The notes beneath the pieces were generated by a model, which made no database searches, was not told the DNA's origin, and was given only the letters and a program-made list of their open reading frames with translations. This document shows, piece after piece, positions 22,804-33,766 of a DNA stretch of 64,000 bases. A program made the position numbers and the translations under genes. Source of the stretch: Eleusine coracana subsp. coracana (Eukaryota; Streptophyta; Magnoliopsida; Poales; Poaceae); assembly GCA_032690845.1 (NCBI GenBank), contig CM064421.1:36570963-36634962 (forward strand). The letters are read 5' to 3'. How positions within the stretch are numbered: position 1 is the stretch's first letter; the number at the start of each line of letters is the position of its first letter.

Positions 22804-24709
22804 ATTTCATCACAGAGCACCACTGATCTGATATCTTACAGTGACTAGCGCCGTGACAAGCAAAATGGAATCGCATCAGCTCTCTTGTATGATGTAAAAA
22901 AAAGTAGAGTAGTTAACCTGTAGCTCAATGATCTTGTGTAACAAACAGAGTTACACCCTGATCCCCAACCTCACTGTAACCGTTAACTGCTCATGATGTA
23001 ACGAACCACCTCATGTAGAATTAGCTTAATCATCTGTTGTAGTTCGGAGTTAATGAATTAGAGAGTTAGATTTCCATGGCTATAGCTGTCACTTGTTTAT
23101 GACTTCATGCTCTAGTCTGAGGAACTAAAAGTTGTGTTGGGCATGTGCCACCTGAGTACAGTGGCCTTTTGAGATCCTTGAAAAGTCGTGTGAATCAGTG
23201 GGGCTTTCCTCCAGAAGAGGTGCATTTGTTGTATTCGTGCTCGTCGTTTGAACGGTACATTGGTTTGGCTTCCATTCGGAGGTCCGTCTTGGTGGCATGT
23301 GTCATGCCCTGTGTCTTCTTTCTTTTGTGTGGTAACTCCATGATGCCATGATGGTCTCACTTCGAGCGACCGATGCATCAACCACGACGAAACGTTGCGA
23401 CGGCTGCTGTTTCTTTTAATTTTTCCCCTTAAATTCAGGTTACTGATAAAGTTGGTATTTTCAGTCAACAAGAAGCTACAGGTCAGTGGGAAAATTCTGT
23501 AGCACGCTCCTTTCACTTTATGGGCCTATGTCCTTTCACTTCATCTTCGCTGATTTCTTTGTTCAATCAAAGACAGCATCCAACATCGCCGCCTGAAATC
23601 ACTGCTGGTTATGGGCAGTTTGTTCTTAGCTGCTGTGAAAGCGGTGCTGTCGATTTCTGCAGTTTTCTAGTACTTGCAAAAATGGTGTCGCCTGAATCAA
23701 AAGCTGCGTAAGTTTCCAAGAACATTAATATACTTTAATGAATCGAAAGTGCATGCAGATGGTTGTGTTTTCTCTCTGGCCAGAGAGGGCGCTTGTAAAG
23801 TATGGCTGATGTGCAGAGGCGTTTTTCTTCGTCTCAGTGAGAAAAATATACTGGTGAATAGCTCTGACGACGATATGCTTGATGGCGTTTATGTTCCAAT
23901 ACCGACATACAGTTTGACCTCAGCAGCTCCGTAGTAAGTTTGGCAACGAGTGTACTCAAACATGTGACGTGACATTACACAAATTAGTTTTACTATAATA
24001 CTCCTCTGTGCCTTCTCCAGCAGTTGGTCTACTCCATCTAACTTACTCTACTCCAGCATAAATACCATCCGCAGATTCATTGATTCTAAGCAGTCATGAA
24101 CCCTGAAACTAGGATGACAAAAAACCTGGTGCTGTGGTGTACACCCTTAAATACCCTATTACATAATCTGAAAATATCTATAATTACCCTTAAAAATTGG
24201 TTAGAACCTGGTGCCAGTGCATCAGGGTGAGTCAATATGTTCAAAGAACCGGGGTTAACCGGTCGGTTATTCCGGTTAACCAGAGAACCATCCCGGCCGG
24301 TCGCGCAGGCGACTCCTCTCATCCTTAATCTAGCTTCAGGTGCGACTCCTGTGCTGCTGGTTCAACCTGCTGCATAGCGCAGGCGTATCATTGTGTTTTA
24401 TAACAAATCAGGTAAAGATGCAAATATGAAGCAAAATTTTAGTAGATCAATAACTACTATTTAGGTAGCATCTTCGGACACCACAGGATGTGGGTTTATT
24501 TATCAAATTCTGACTGATGTTATTTATGCAACACTAATAGACATCCTTTTTTAACTAAGGAGAACGGTGAGTAGGGATGCAAATTTGTTGTTTTTTATGT
24601 CAATGGATCAATCCAAATTTCTCTCAAATGAACTAAGATCCACCTCGACCTTATCAATCTAAAAGAGCAAATGTACTAGGGGTATGGCCCACTACAACCT
24701 AATGGGTAG
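22804..24709. other. KRP-A 3' region and spacer
   Basis: Up to about 23720 the sequence aligns in patches with the region downstream of KRP-B (29591 to about 30430). Shared words include AATGGCCTTTTGAGGTCCTTGA-like and GCCTGAAATCRCTGCTGGTT segments. It is therefore part of the tandem duplication unit. The remainder to 24700 is AT-rich spacer without recognised genes. Confidence 0.5.
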
Positions 24710-25358
24710 GAGCGAATTCCTCCTATGCCATAAAAAATTTCAGTAGTTCCTTATCAACTATGGAAGAAACCGAACTTCCTTCCTTACCATCCCCAAAATT
24801 TTTGGTGCTTCCAATGCCATCCCCGTCATAATCCGTTAGTACTGTAGCAATGACGGTTACTGTAGATCCATAGACTCCTCTTATCCTCCTATTTTTTATT
24901 TTGTACATGAAATTAAAAACAACAGTTATGGAGATTCAATAAAAAGTCTCTATTTTGATAAAAAAAATATAATCTCCATAAGATTATATTTTTCACATAT
25001 TTTGTCATTATAAATTTTGATAGAAAAAAATAATCTCCATAAGGTTATATTTTTCACATATTTCGTTATTACAAAAATTATAAATAGATTATATTTTTTA
25101 TTGAAATAGAGATTTTTTATTGAATCTCCAGAATTATTGTTTTAAGTTTCATGTAATAAATAAAAAATAGGAGGATAAGAGGAGTCTACGGATCTACAAT
25201 AACCGTCATTGCTACAGTGTTCGCGGTTGCTACAGTGCTGACAGGTTATGACGGGGATGGCATTGGAGGCACCAAAAATTTTGGGGATGGCAAGGGAGGA
25301 AGTTCGGTTTCTTTCATAGCTGATAAGGAAATTTTGATGGCATAGGAGGAATTCGCTC
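24710..25358. mobile_element. Long-TIR foldback MITE, probably Mutator-type
   Basis: The two halves are inverted copies over roughly 230-300 bases each, starting GAGCGAATTCCTCCTATGCC at the left and ending in its complement at the right. Both arms share blocks such as CCCCAAAATTTTTGGTGC, GCAATGACGGTTA and AGACTCCTCTTATCCTCC. Flanks are AATGGGTAG (24701-24709) and AATGGGTAA (25359-25367), a 9-base duplication with one mismatch. Long terminal inverted repeats and a 9-base duplication indicate a Mutator-like origin. The centre also contains two tandem TAATCTCCATAAG units. No coding capacity. Confidence 0.72.
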
Positions 25359-25515
25359 AATGGGTAAGCCCAACTGCATCTCTAACGGTGAGGCAGCTTC
25401 GGACCCTCGGTAGATATCCTGAATTTTAAAGTATAATTATACTATCTTTATTATTCATAATTAGGGAATTGCTAGTTACTAAGAATTAAAATTTCAGAAA
25501 AAAAGTCTAGAAGAA

Positions 25516-25755
25516 GAGTAAAGTACATGACCGGTTCTTGAACTTGTGTGAGATGTCATTTAGATCACCAAACTTTTAATTTACATATTGAAATCTCTAA
25601 ACTTACTAAATGTTTCACTCATGGATTGAATAATCTGGACTGGGAGTGAATCACTTAGCAAGTTTGAGAATCTAAAATATGCAGATTTAGAATTTAGAGA
25701 TTTAGATTAGATGATACCGTAGGACAAATTTGAGGACCGGTCTTGTACTTTCCTC
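25516..25755. mobile_element. Short MITE-like inverted-repeat element
   Basis: The left end GAGTAAAGTACATGACCGGT and the reverse complement of the right end, GAGGAAAGTACAAGACCGGT, form inverted repeats of about 30 bases around a 240-base AT-rich core. I could not define a target-site duplication, so the superfamily is open. Confidence 0.55.
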
Positions 25756-26619
25756 AATCCATAAAAACAGCCGACGTCGGTGGAGAGAGCCCACCGTATA
25801 TTCTTCTTCTTTGTTCTTGACTATTACAGCCAACTTAGGCCCAACTCAGTACTCCTTCCTAACCTAATACAGCCCACGTAGGCCCAATGGAATGGAAAAG
25901 TCGTTTTCAGCTGTTGCAATTATTTGACTTAACGCACGAAATGATTTTATTAGATAATGTAATAGTTTTTTTTTTGCGAGAACGCATGAAGTGAAATAGA
26001 AATAGATGTATCCTTGTTATGTCAAAAAAAAAATCATAGTACCGTGCTTCCATGCCATTTTAGAGGAGACTAGAGTGTGCAATGTTCAAATCGGAAATCG
26101 TGGAGTCCAAAGATCGATTTTCAGTCACCCGCAAAACAAAAAAAAAAATAAAAGATCGATTTTCAGTGGGATTCCCCTGTCCCGAGAACCCCAAGAACAC
26201 AGAGAAGCCCCACTTGGCAACAGTCGCAGCACCATCCGCCGTCCTCTTCCCCTGTCCCGAGAACGGAGAATCCCCTTTCTCTCTCTTACCTAAGCCGCCG
26301 CCCCTGTTCCTCTCTCTAAAATCTTCGCAACGCCCGCCTGCGCGGGACACCACCCGTCCCCCGCGCCTTTTCCCGCTAGCCAACGCACGGCACCGCACCA
26401 CAAGGTGCCCTGCTCTGCTCTCTCTCCCCCCCCCCCCCCCCCCTCTCTCTCTCTCTCTGCAAGTGCAACGCTCGCTTCGCTAGCTAGTCGCCGCCCCTCA
26501 CTCGTCTTCCCCTCCCCATTATTCCCGGGATTTCGCTGTTGCGGCGACGCGACTGCGGCGCGCGCCCCACCCACCATACCTACCGCCTCCTCGAGCAAGC
26601 CCCAAGGGGACCCAATCCC
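25756..26619 (+). promoter_or_regulatory. Spacer, promoter and 5' leader of the second KRP gene
   Basis: AT-rich to about 26100, then GC-rich. Short direct repeats occur: AAGATCGATTTTCAGT at about 26109 and 26151, and TTCCCCTGTCCCGAGAAC at about 26172 and 26248. From about 26200 it aligns with the KRP-A upstream region. A run of 18 C (26426-26443) followed by (TC)n lies in the probable leader and is specific to this copy. These tracts may affect expression, but I cannot show it. Confidence 0.45.
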
Positions 26620-29590
26620 ATGGGGAAGTACATGCGCAAGGCCAAGGCGTCCGGGGAGGTGGCCGTCATGGAGGTCTCCGGCGGCGCGCTGCTCGGCGTC
26701 CGAACCCGTTCCCGCACCCTCGCGCTGCAGCGGGCCAAGGGGGAGTCAGGAGAAACGGCCGAGTACCTCGAGCTCAGGAGCAGGAGGCTCGAGAAGCCGC
26801 CGCACCCGCAGGCGGCCGCGAGGCGGTCCGCGGGGAAGAAGGCCTTCGCCGCGGCGCCGGTTGAGGACGCTGTCGAGGACCAGGTCTCCTTCGGGGAGAA
26901 CGTGCTCGACTTCGACGTCATGGAAAGGTGAGATTCTGTAACGCCCCTCTCCCCTGCTCCGTTCGCTGTGTGTCCTCCAATTTGTTTCTTCGCGTTGCGT
27001 TGCGAAGGATTGAGTTAGGGTTGACATACGCTATCTTTTCGACCCTGCCTTTGGGGCTTCGAATTCGCAGTTGAGTGGCGAAAGATGTGACGCTCACATA
27101 CATTTTGGTTTTTCTTTGGGGCATCTTGGAGGTCGAGTAGTTCCCGTTGACTCAATTGATCACTGCATTATGAGTGTTCAGATGGTTGTTCCTGGGTTTC
27201 GTACCATTTTCACATGGCTTCAGTAGTTTCTTTCTTTCTTTATTAAACGGTGCCAGATGTTCGTGTAGGCTTCATCAGCCTATAGTTCGTTTCCTCCAAA
27301 ATGAAGTTAATCACATGCTTAGTTTATATAATTGAGTTTTATCTCAAATATTCCAAAGTTTGTTCATTGAGCTCTGCTATTTCACCTTAACATGCTTTCA
27401 ACGGATTGAGCGACTTTACGGCAGAAAGGGGCACTCAGATTTTCCAATAGACACGGTTATTTATTTTTCGTTAAACTAAAAAATGGTCGTCTGCGGTATA
27501 AATGTATAATTAATTGCACCTAAGGCTAATTAAGGCACGGTCGAGCTTCATGAATCTTGGAGAGGAAAAAACCTTTGCCGTCTTTCCCCTTCCTTCACGA
27601 GCTGCCCTTCGTTTTCTTGCATTGCCCTCGTGCTCGCTAGTTGGGTATCGGTTGGTGGTGGGGACGGGCACTGGCCCTCCCAATCTTTTGCTAATCGAAG
27701 GCCCTTTCTTTCCTTTCACAAGAAATTTGGATCGCCGTTACAGGAAAGTACCACCACTGGCGCACTCGAGGTCCCATCTCATGCATGGTTGCTCACTTGA
27801 CACCGTGTTCTGTCTGGAAGGCAACTAAACTGCATGTTACTGGCAAGCATCTCATCATTAGCCATGTACCGGAGTGTCACCACTGGATGTTTCCTGCTTG
27901 TCAGCTGCACCGTATCATTGAAACTTTGAAAGTTTGAATGAGCCACCTTTTGTGAAAGAAACACGACAGTGAAATTGAGCTCCCTCAAATCTTATTCTGA
28001 TACGTCAACCATAAATTGCAATTTTACAGCAATCTAAGAGTAAAAAACTGGAATATCACGCCTTGGCTTTTGCACTTCTTTAGAAATTGTTTTCATGAGA
28101 TATCTAACATAAGAGGGACATAAACTGGAAGATGATATCCCCATCAAGCAGCTTAAGGATGTAGTCATCATTGGCATCTGGTCCATTGGGAAGGAGAGGA
28201 ACGATCTGGTTTTTAACAGTAGCACTCTGAAGATTTGGAAGGAAGGCCCTTGCTGGGTAGTGGGTACTTGCCAGCAATTTTTGTCTTTTATTTTGTATAT
28301 CTGTTTAGTGGTCGTGCTGTGTCGCAATTTAGTTATGCGTGTAATACATGAATTTCTGTACCAGCCCCTTGAGTTAGCTCGAAGGGTGTTGTGGTCGCTG
28401 TAACTTCTCTTCCTCTTAATTAAATACTACATGCTAAGGGCTTGAAAACAAAAACTGGAATATGACGCCCCGGCTTCTGCAGTTCTTTGAAAAATGTCTT
28501 CATGAGATAGCTGTTTCAATTTCATCACATCATCTGGCGTGTATTGCTGGTTCAGTTATCTCCGTTGGGTCCTGTTTTTATTTGTCTGGATTAAGCATGT
28601 TGCTTGTAGAACCTATATACAAGTACGACATCATGGGTTTGTATGCTAGGAAGGGACAAGAGCATTAGTTTTATGTGAGGAAGGAAATATCGGTCAAGCC
28701 ACTGTTATTTGTTTTCACATCGATTTGCTTAGCAACCTGAACTAGCAGGTTGCAAGTGTGACTTTTCAAGTTTTCAAGCTGCTGATTTCGGGATTAGGGA
28801 TGGTGATGTAATCTAGGAGTATTATTTTTTTCACGAGAGTACGTTTCCATGCATATGTGCCCCTAGCCTTACTTGATGTCTGCTTTTAGCCGTTCCCATG
28901 GGATTTCAAGTGTGGTCTCTTCTATTATAAAGTTAATTGGAGACTCTTCAGCTCATACAAATTGTTTAGTTCAACATTCCCTTCTGGATGGTGGGCCTAT
29001 TTATATTTCTTTTGGCCATTTGGTGGCATGCCAGCTAAATTATCTGATCAGATATGTGCATCGCAATACTTATCCATTCCTGGTACCATCTTTTCTTTCA
29101 TTCTTGTTTTTTACAATAAGCGTCTTTCGATTGCAGGAGTACTAGAGAGACAACGCCTTGCAGTTTGATTAGGAACTCGGAAACCATAAGGACCCCAGGA
29201 TCCACAACCAAAAGTAAAACCAGCAATTCGTTGACTCCCCGTCGCAGAATGGAAGACTCAATTTGCCGTTTTGTACCAACTTCTATTGAGATGGAACAGT
29301 TCTTTTCAGCATCTGAACAAGAGGCCCACCATGCTTTCAGGGAGAGGTACAACTTGCTTCTGTCCCGTTACTACTTCAAGATTCTGTTAGTTTTGTTTTG
29401 CCCTGCATGCTCCTTGGAGAAGTGTGGAGAAATGTGCTTATTGTTACACAGATGCCATTTTTTCATGGCAAGTTGGCAACAATACATTAGCTTACACTGA
29501 GTCTGCACTATTTTGATCAGGTATAACTTCTGTCCTGTGAACGACTGTCCCCTTCCTGGACGGTATGAATGGATGAGGCTAGACTGCTAA
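26620..29590 (+). CDS. Cyclin-dependent kinase inhibitor, ICK/KRP family (tandem copy B)
   Basis: Exons 26620-26927, 29137-29346 and 29521-29590 join in phase to 195 residues. All junction phases are identical to copy A. Motifs match copy A: MGKYMRK, GVRTRSRTLALQRA, YLELRSRRLEKPP, VSFGENVLDFD, RETTPCSLIRNSETI, and the CDK-binding C-terminus [20 protein letters not shown]. The middle spacer (about residues 60-90) is the most divergent, with an Ala/Arg-rich stretch replacing the acidic one of copy A. The open frame is intact with all binding motifs, so it appears functional. Intron 1 (2.2 kb) carries a degenerate LINE-like fragment. The two genes clearly arose by local duplication. Confidence 0.93.
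28105..28448 (+). mobile_element. Degenerate LINE-like fragment in KRP-B intron 1
   Basis: A plus-strand frame reads IWSIGKERNDLVF, which resembles the WxIWKERNxRxF motif at the C-terminus of plant LINE reverse transcriptases (zf-RVT region). An AT-rich 3' tail with TTAATTAAATACTACATGC follows. The fragment is flanked by two imperfect 60-base direct copies, at about 28046-28109 and 28452-28515 (both contain AAAAACTGGAATAT). The assignment rests on a short motif and is tentative. Confidence 0.4.
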
Positions 29591-31257
29591 TGGTTCATGA
29601 CAAGAGCTGCACTGATCTGATATGTTCAACACCAATGACTGGCAACTTAGGGAGGTGCAATGGAACTGCGTTAGCTTTCTTATCTGTTGTAAAAATTTAG
29701 AGTAGTTAACCTGTAGCTGAATGATCATGTGTAACGAGCAGAAGTACCGCTGAGTTGCAGCCTACCTTACTGTAACTGTTAACTGCTTCAGGTGTAATAA
29801 ACAACCTCATGTAGGCCTAGCTTAGTTAGCTTAATCATCTGTTTGTAGTTCTTTAGTTCGTGAATTAGAGTTTATATTTGCATGGCTGTTACCTTTCAAC
29901 TGTGACTTGTCCATGTGAGATTTATTCTCTTATCTGAAAATATTGCGTTGCACCCCTGAGTGCTAATGGCCTTTTGAGGTCCTTGATGGGCCATGTCATA
30001 TGAGGGGTATTTCGGAAGACGCTCCATGATAGTAAGCATTTCTTGTATCGGTACTCTCCTTTTTGACCGAAAACTAGTTTGGGTTCCTTTTCGAGTTCAG
30101 TCTCGCAGTAAGAGTCATGATGCATCGTCCTTTCACTGTGTGGTCAGTGGATGATGCCATGGTGGTCTCGCTACTAGCGACCGAGGCTTCAACCGTGATT
30201 AATTAATCATTTGTGGTATGTTGCTGGTTGCTGCTGCTGTTTTTTTCCTTTAGGAAAAGAAACTCATCTTTTCAGCCAATTACGGAGTACTAGTTTGCAA
30301 CAGGCTCTTCTTAACTATTTCTTCTGGGGCCAATGTGCTTTTCACTCCATGTCTTCCCTTTCATGTTGAATCAAAGTTGGCATCCAGGACTACCGCCTGA
30401 AATCGCTGCTGGTTGTAGGTAATTTGTTGTTAGTGGCCGCAAAAGGACTTGCCATCTATTCGACAAAAAGAAAGGCTTGGGGTCGACTTTTGTCACACGC
30501 TCGAAGACTGGCCCAAGTTTACAAAAACATCAAAGATGGTAAAAGTAAAACAACCCATGGTGCAAGCAGATACTACTTCTACATGCATACAGCTGTTAAA
30601 GTATTGCTGAGCTGTACACAAATGTTGCATCTTTTCAGTTACAAAAGTTAGCACCACTCCGATGTGAATTGGCATAAGCTTATCCTGCAAACTGTAGAGT
30701 CATGCGCATTTTTTTTTCATAGCAAACTGACTAGCAGGATTTTCCAGCAACATGTGGACTGCAGCACTAGGAGACATTTGACCCTGAAAGATGCATTGTT
30801 ATCTGAAGCTGGGCCAAGGATTTTGGATGCATCAGGCATCCTGTTCTGTCCTTGTTATCCGAAACAGTCGTCGTTGTTTGAAACGCTGTGCCAGCCCGTG
30901 CAGAATCTTGCCGCAAGTTGTACACGCAGGCAGGTGACGAGACAGTTCACAGCTGGAGCTGCTCCCCCTTTTGGACGCCGACTGCCGCAGTTGGGCTCAT
31001 GATTACTGTGATGACGAGCAGTTGCTCAGCTCTGACGCTCATGAACTTTTTGTACGGCCCTCGCGTGTGCATTCAGTCGTTAATGAAGCCGAACTCCTGA
31101 AGTCTGAGGGCAGTGGGTTCATTGCAGAATGCAAATTAGTACTAGCTTGATCATATATTATCACACTGTTTTGTCAAATAACTTCTGACGGTTTTAACAG
31201 CGCAGCTGAATTCCAGAATTCAGGCGATGACAAAGTCGATCTAAAAACTGACCAAGA
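29591..31257. other. KRP-B 3' region and spacer
   Basis: The first 850 bases or so are the downstream part of the KRP duplication unit and align in patches with 22804-23720. The rest is unique spacer. Open frames at 30.4-31.1 kb have no recognisable domain and I do not accept them as genes. Confidence 0.45.
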
Positions 31258-31259
31258 TA

Positions 31260-31493
31260 CTCCCTCCATCCACAAATATAAGCATTTGTTAATTATTAGA
31301 CATTACGTTTGACTACTCATCTTATTTAAAAAAATTATAAAAAAATATTTATTTTATTATGAAATATTTTATTATTAGATATATTTTAAATATGACTTAT
31401 TTATTTTTATATTTTTGATTTTTTTAATAAGATGAATAGTCAAACATGATATTTAAAAATCAACGAATTCTTATATTTAAAAGACGGAGGAAG
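31260..31493. mobile_element. Stowaway-like MITE with TA target duplication
   Basis: Left end CTCCCTCCATCCACAAATAT and right end (reverse complement) CTTCCTCCGTCTTTTAAATA are inverted repeats. Subterminal inverted blocks (GTTTGACTACTCATCTTATT and its complement near 31428) show a foldback structure. TA flanks at 31258-31259 and 31494-31495. This matches the abundant CTCCCTCCGT-type Stowaway MITEs of grasses. Confidence 0.85.
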
Positions 31494-31495
31494 TA

Positions 31496-33742
31496 TGCGG
31501 CAATCAGCCGGCGGAAAGTCCACCCCCACCCCGTTATCATGTTTGTTCAAGTAACCATTCCTACAGTTGTCAGACCAAGACCACGGTTTCAAACTTTTCT
31601 TTTCAATGAGCTGGTTCTGCTGTCACAACAAAAGTGGCTGATGCTTTCCTGCACCTCTGAGCTACATGTACTTGCAAGATTTATGTCCAAAGAGAAAAAA
31701 AAGAAGATGCAGATTGCTTGGCGCGAAACGTATTTGAAAGCCTTACTGTCATCACAGTAGAGATCACAGGCTGCGGCATGCCTTCTGAATTCATCAAGCG
31801 GACTAGTCATCATTACAAGTTTACAACGCAGATGCAAACGTCTCAATCTCATTTCTTCCAGGAGCCAACAAGTTGATTCGTTTTGGCCAGTGAAGTGCAA
31901 AGCTATCTGAAGAGGCACTGGTGGGTGCTGTAGCAAATTAGTATAGTATCAATGAACCAGAAACCATATTGATAATTCAGTGACCATCATATCTTAACAA
32001 TGTCGATCTGCTAGTAGAGTCGTTTCGGTATGTTTATTTGTAGCAATGAAGACATAGAAACAAGACTTTATAATGATCTGTTTTACATATTCTGGTGTGG
32101 TTTTCAGATAGTACTTTATAACAGCTTGATGCAACAAATAATATAATTTTGTCATGGGCGTAGACGGAATCTTTACACTTACTTACATCAATCGGGTAAA
32201 ACAGGTGCCTCGCTCAAGTTGAGAGAAAAAAAGACGAACGTGAATCACGAGGCCAGAACACACTGACACAGTACACGCTGTCCTAGTATGATTTTTGTGC
32301 ATTAATAAAGATCAGATATACCTGACGAGAAGAGCCACTGAGCAGGCCAGCCATTACCACAACCCTCAAATGAGCATGCAGTGAAGCGAGTTACAGCGCT
32401 GCCCTTTTGTAGTAGGAGTATTGCCTTCTTCTAAGCCGAAAATGTTGGTGTACCAAGTCTATCACCTCATTCACTGCTTTCGAAACGAAACGACGCCTAT
32501 AAAGACTACGGACGGAAGGAAACAGCTTACGCTGCCCTTTTTCTTTCTTCGGCCAGTCTCAATCTAAGTTTTATATGGGTTTCAAACCATGTCACATAAG
32601 CAAAAACAGTGATTAACGAAACCATTCGCAGTGACTAATGAAAACAGCATATATCGTGCATAATAAGGAATGATTTTGACTTTTTCAAGGAAACAAAATC
32701 ACACCTAACGTAGATCATTCTCTCCAACGTCCCCGTTGAACTTTCGTAAATTATTAGTACGACCACCCACAGATAAACAATTTTTGGCGGGTGGATACGG
32801 CTATTCCATCGCTTTTCTCGTATTTGGCTCCGGAATTTGAAGTGGTAGAGGAATTTTTTGTACCAATCCCCTGCTGCCCCCGCCTCAATCCAATCGCCAG
32901 TTCGTCGCATCCTCCGAATTGAAACCCCACGATCCAGGCGATCCTTTAGGACCCTTTTTCGGACGGTCCCGTTCGAATTTGGGACGGATTTTTGCTTGAA
33001 GAAGTAAGAGCGGAGGCAAGGTTGGATTTTGATTCTAGGTGGGTTGTTTCGGGGAATTAGCAGGTTGGGATCGAGACTTTCCTTGTGTGGCGACGGTGAG
33101 CAATTTCGTCATCACTTGTCAAATTTACGTATCCTTTACATCGAGAGGTAATTGGCTTTCAATATTGTTTAACCTGTAGCACCCGATTCGTGTATTCTGT
33201 TTTGAATTTCCGCGTAAAATTAGCATTACTTGTTGATATTCTTTTTCTATTTCTCCATGGAAAAGAGGATATGGGGTTTGCAATTAAATGATAATATGAT
33301 ACTAGAATTTAGGATGAGATTGACAATGGATAATTTTCGTATGTCTTGCCTAATCCGCGCGATTTGGACAAAATTTCTTTAATTTATGCTGCGAAAACAG
33401 AATTTCATCATGTGCTTTATCAAGATTTTCGTTTCTTTTTACTGCTATATATGACTTTATGCAGCCGCCAAATCCCACCAAATTTCATATCTTTGCAATG
33501 CCCACCGCTTTAGACATTTTGCTAATACTGGTGGTAACTGGTAAGTAGTAACTGTAGTTACTTCTCCAAGGCATACTGCAAAATAGTGAGTATTTCATTG
33601 CGTAGACCGAAGAAAATAGACATCCTATTCTTCAGATTCTCGAATAGGGTCAAGCTATGATGCCCTTAAGTCCTTGGTCCTTGGTCCTTGGTCTACTACA
33701 TGACTCAATGTAAGGTAATTGCAACAGGGAAAGTGAATAAAT
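31496..33742. other. Spacer, then promoter and spliced 5' leader of the NPGR-like gene
   Basis: No gene recognised to about 32.9 kb. A probable leader exon lies near 32.9-33.09 kb, with a donor at GACG|GTGAGC (about 33093) and an acceptor at TTGCAACAG near 33727. The coding start would therefore be just inside exon 2 of the transcript. The intron is AT-rich, as expected. Confidence 0.4.
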
Positions 33743-33766
33743 ATGACGGAGCAGGATGGAGGGTAG
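33743..33766 (+). promoter_or_regulatory. Short uORF overlapping the NPGR-like start codon
   Basis: An upstream ATG at 33743 opens an eight-codon frame (ATG ACG GAG CAG GAT GGA GGG TAG) ending at 33766. The main ATG at 33756 lies inside it in another frame. A uORF that overlaps the main start usually lowers translation, or makes initiation depend on leaky scanning. This holds only if the mature leader includes 33743, which the predicted acceptor near 33727 would allow. Confidence 0.45.

Noticed and set aside
23674..23934. Open frame downstream of KRP-A
   Set aside because: Part of it lies in sequence related to the KRP-B 3' flank, where the frame is not conserved, and no domain is seen.
19763..29590. 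KRP pair as an assembly artefact (false duplication)
   Set aside because: The copies differ throughout in coding sequence, introns and flanks, and each carries its own insertions. This is true duplication with substantial divergence.
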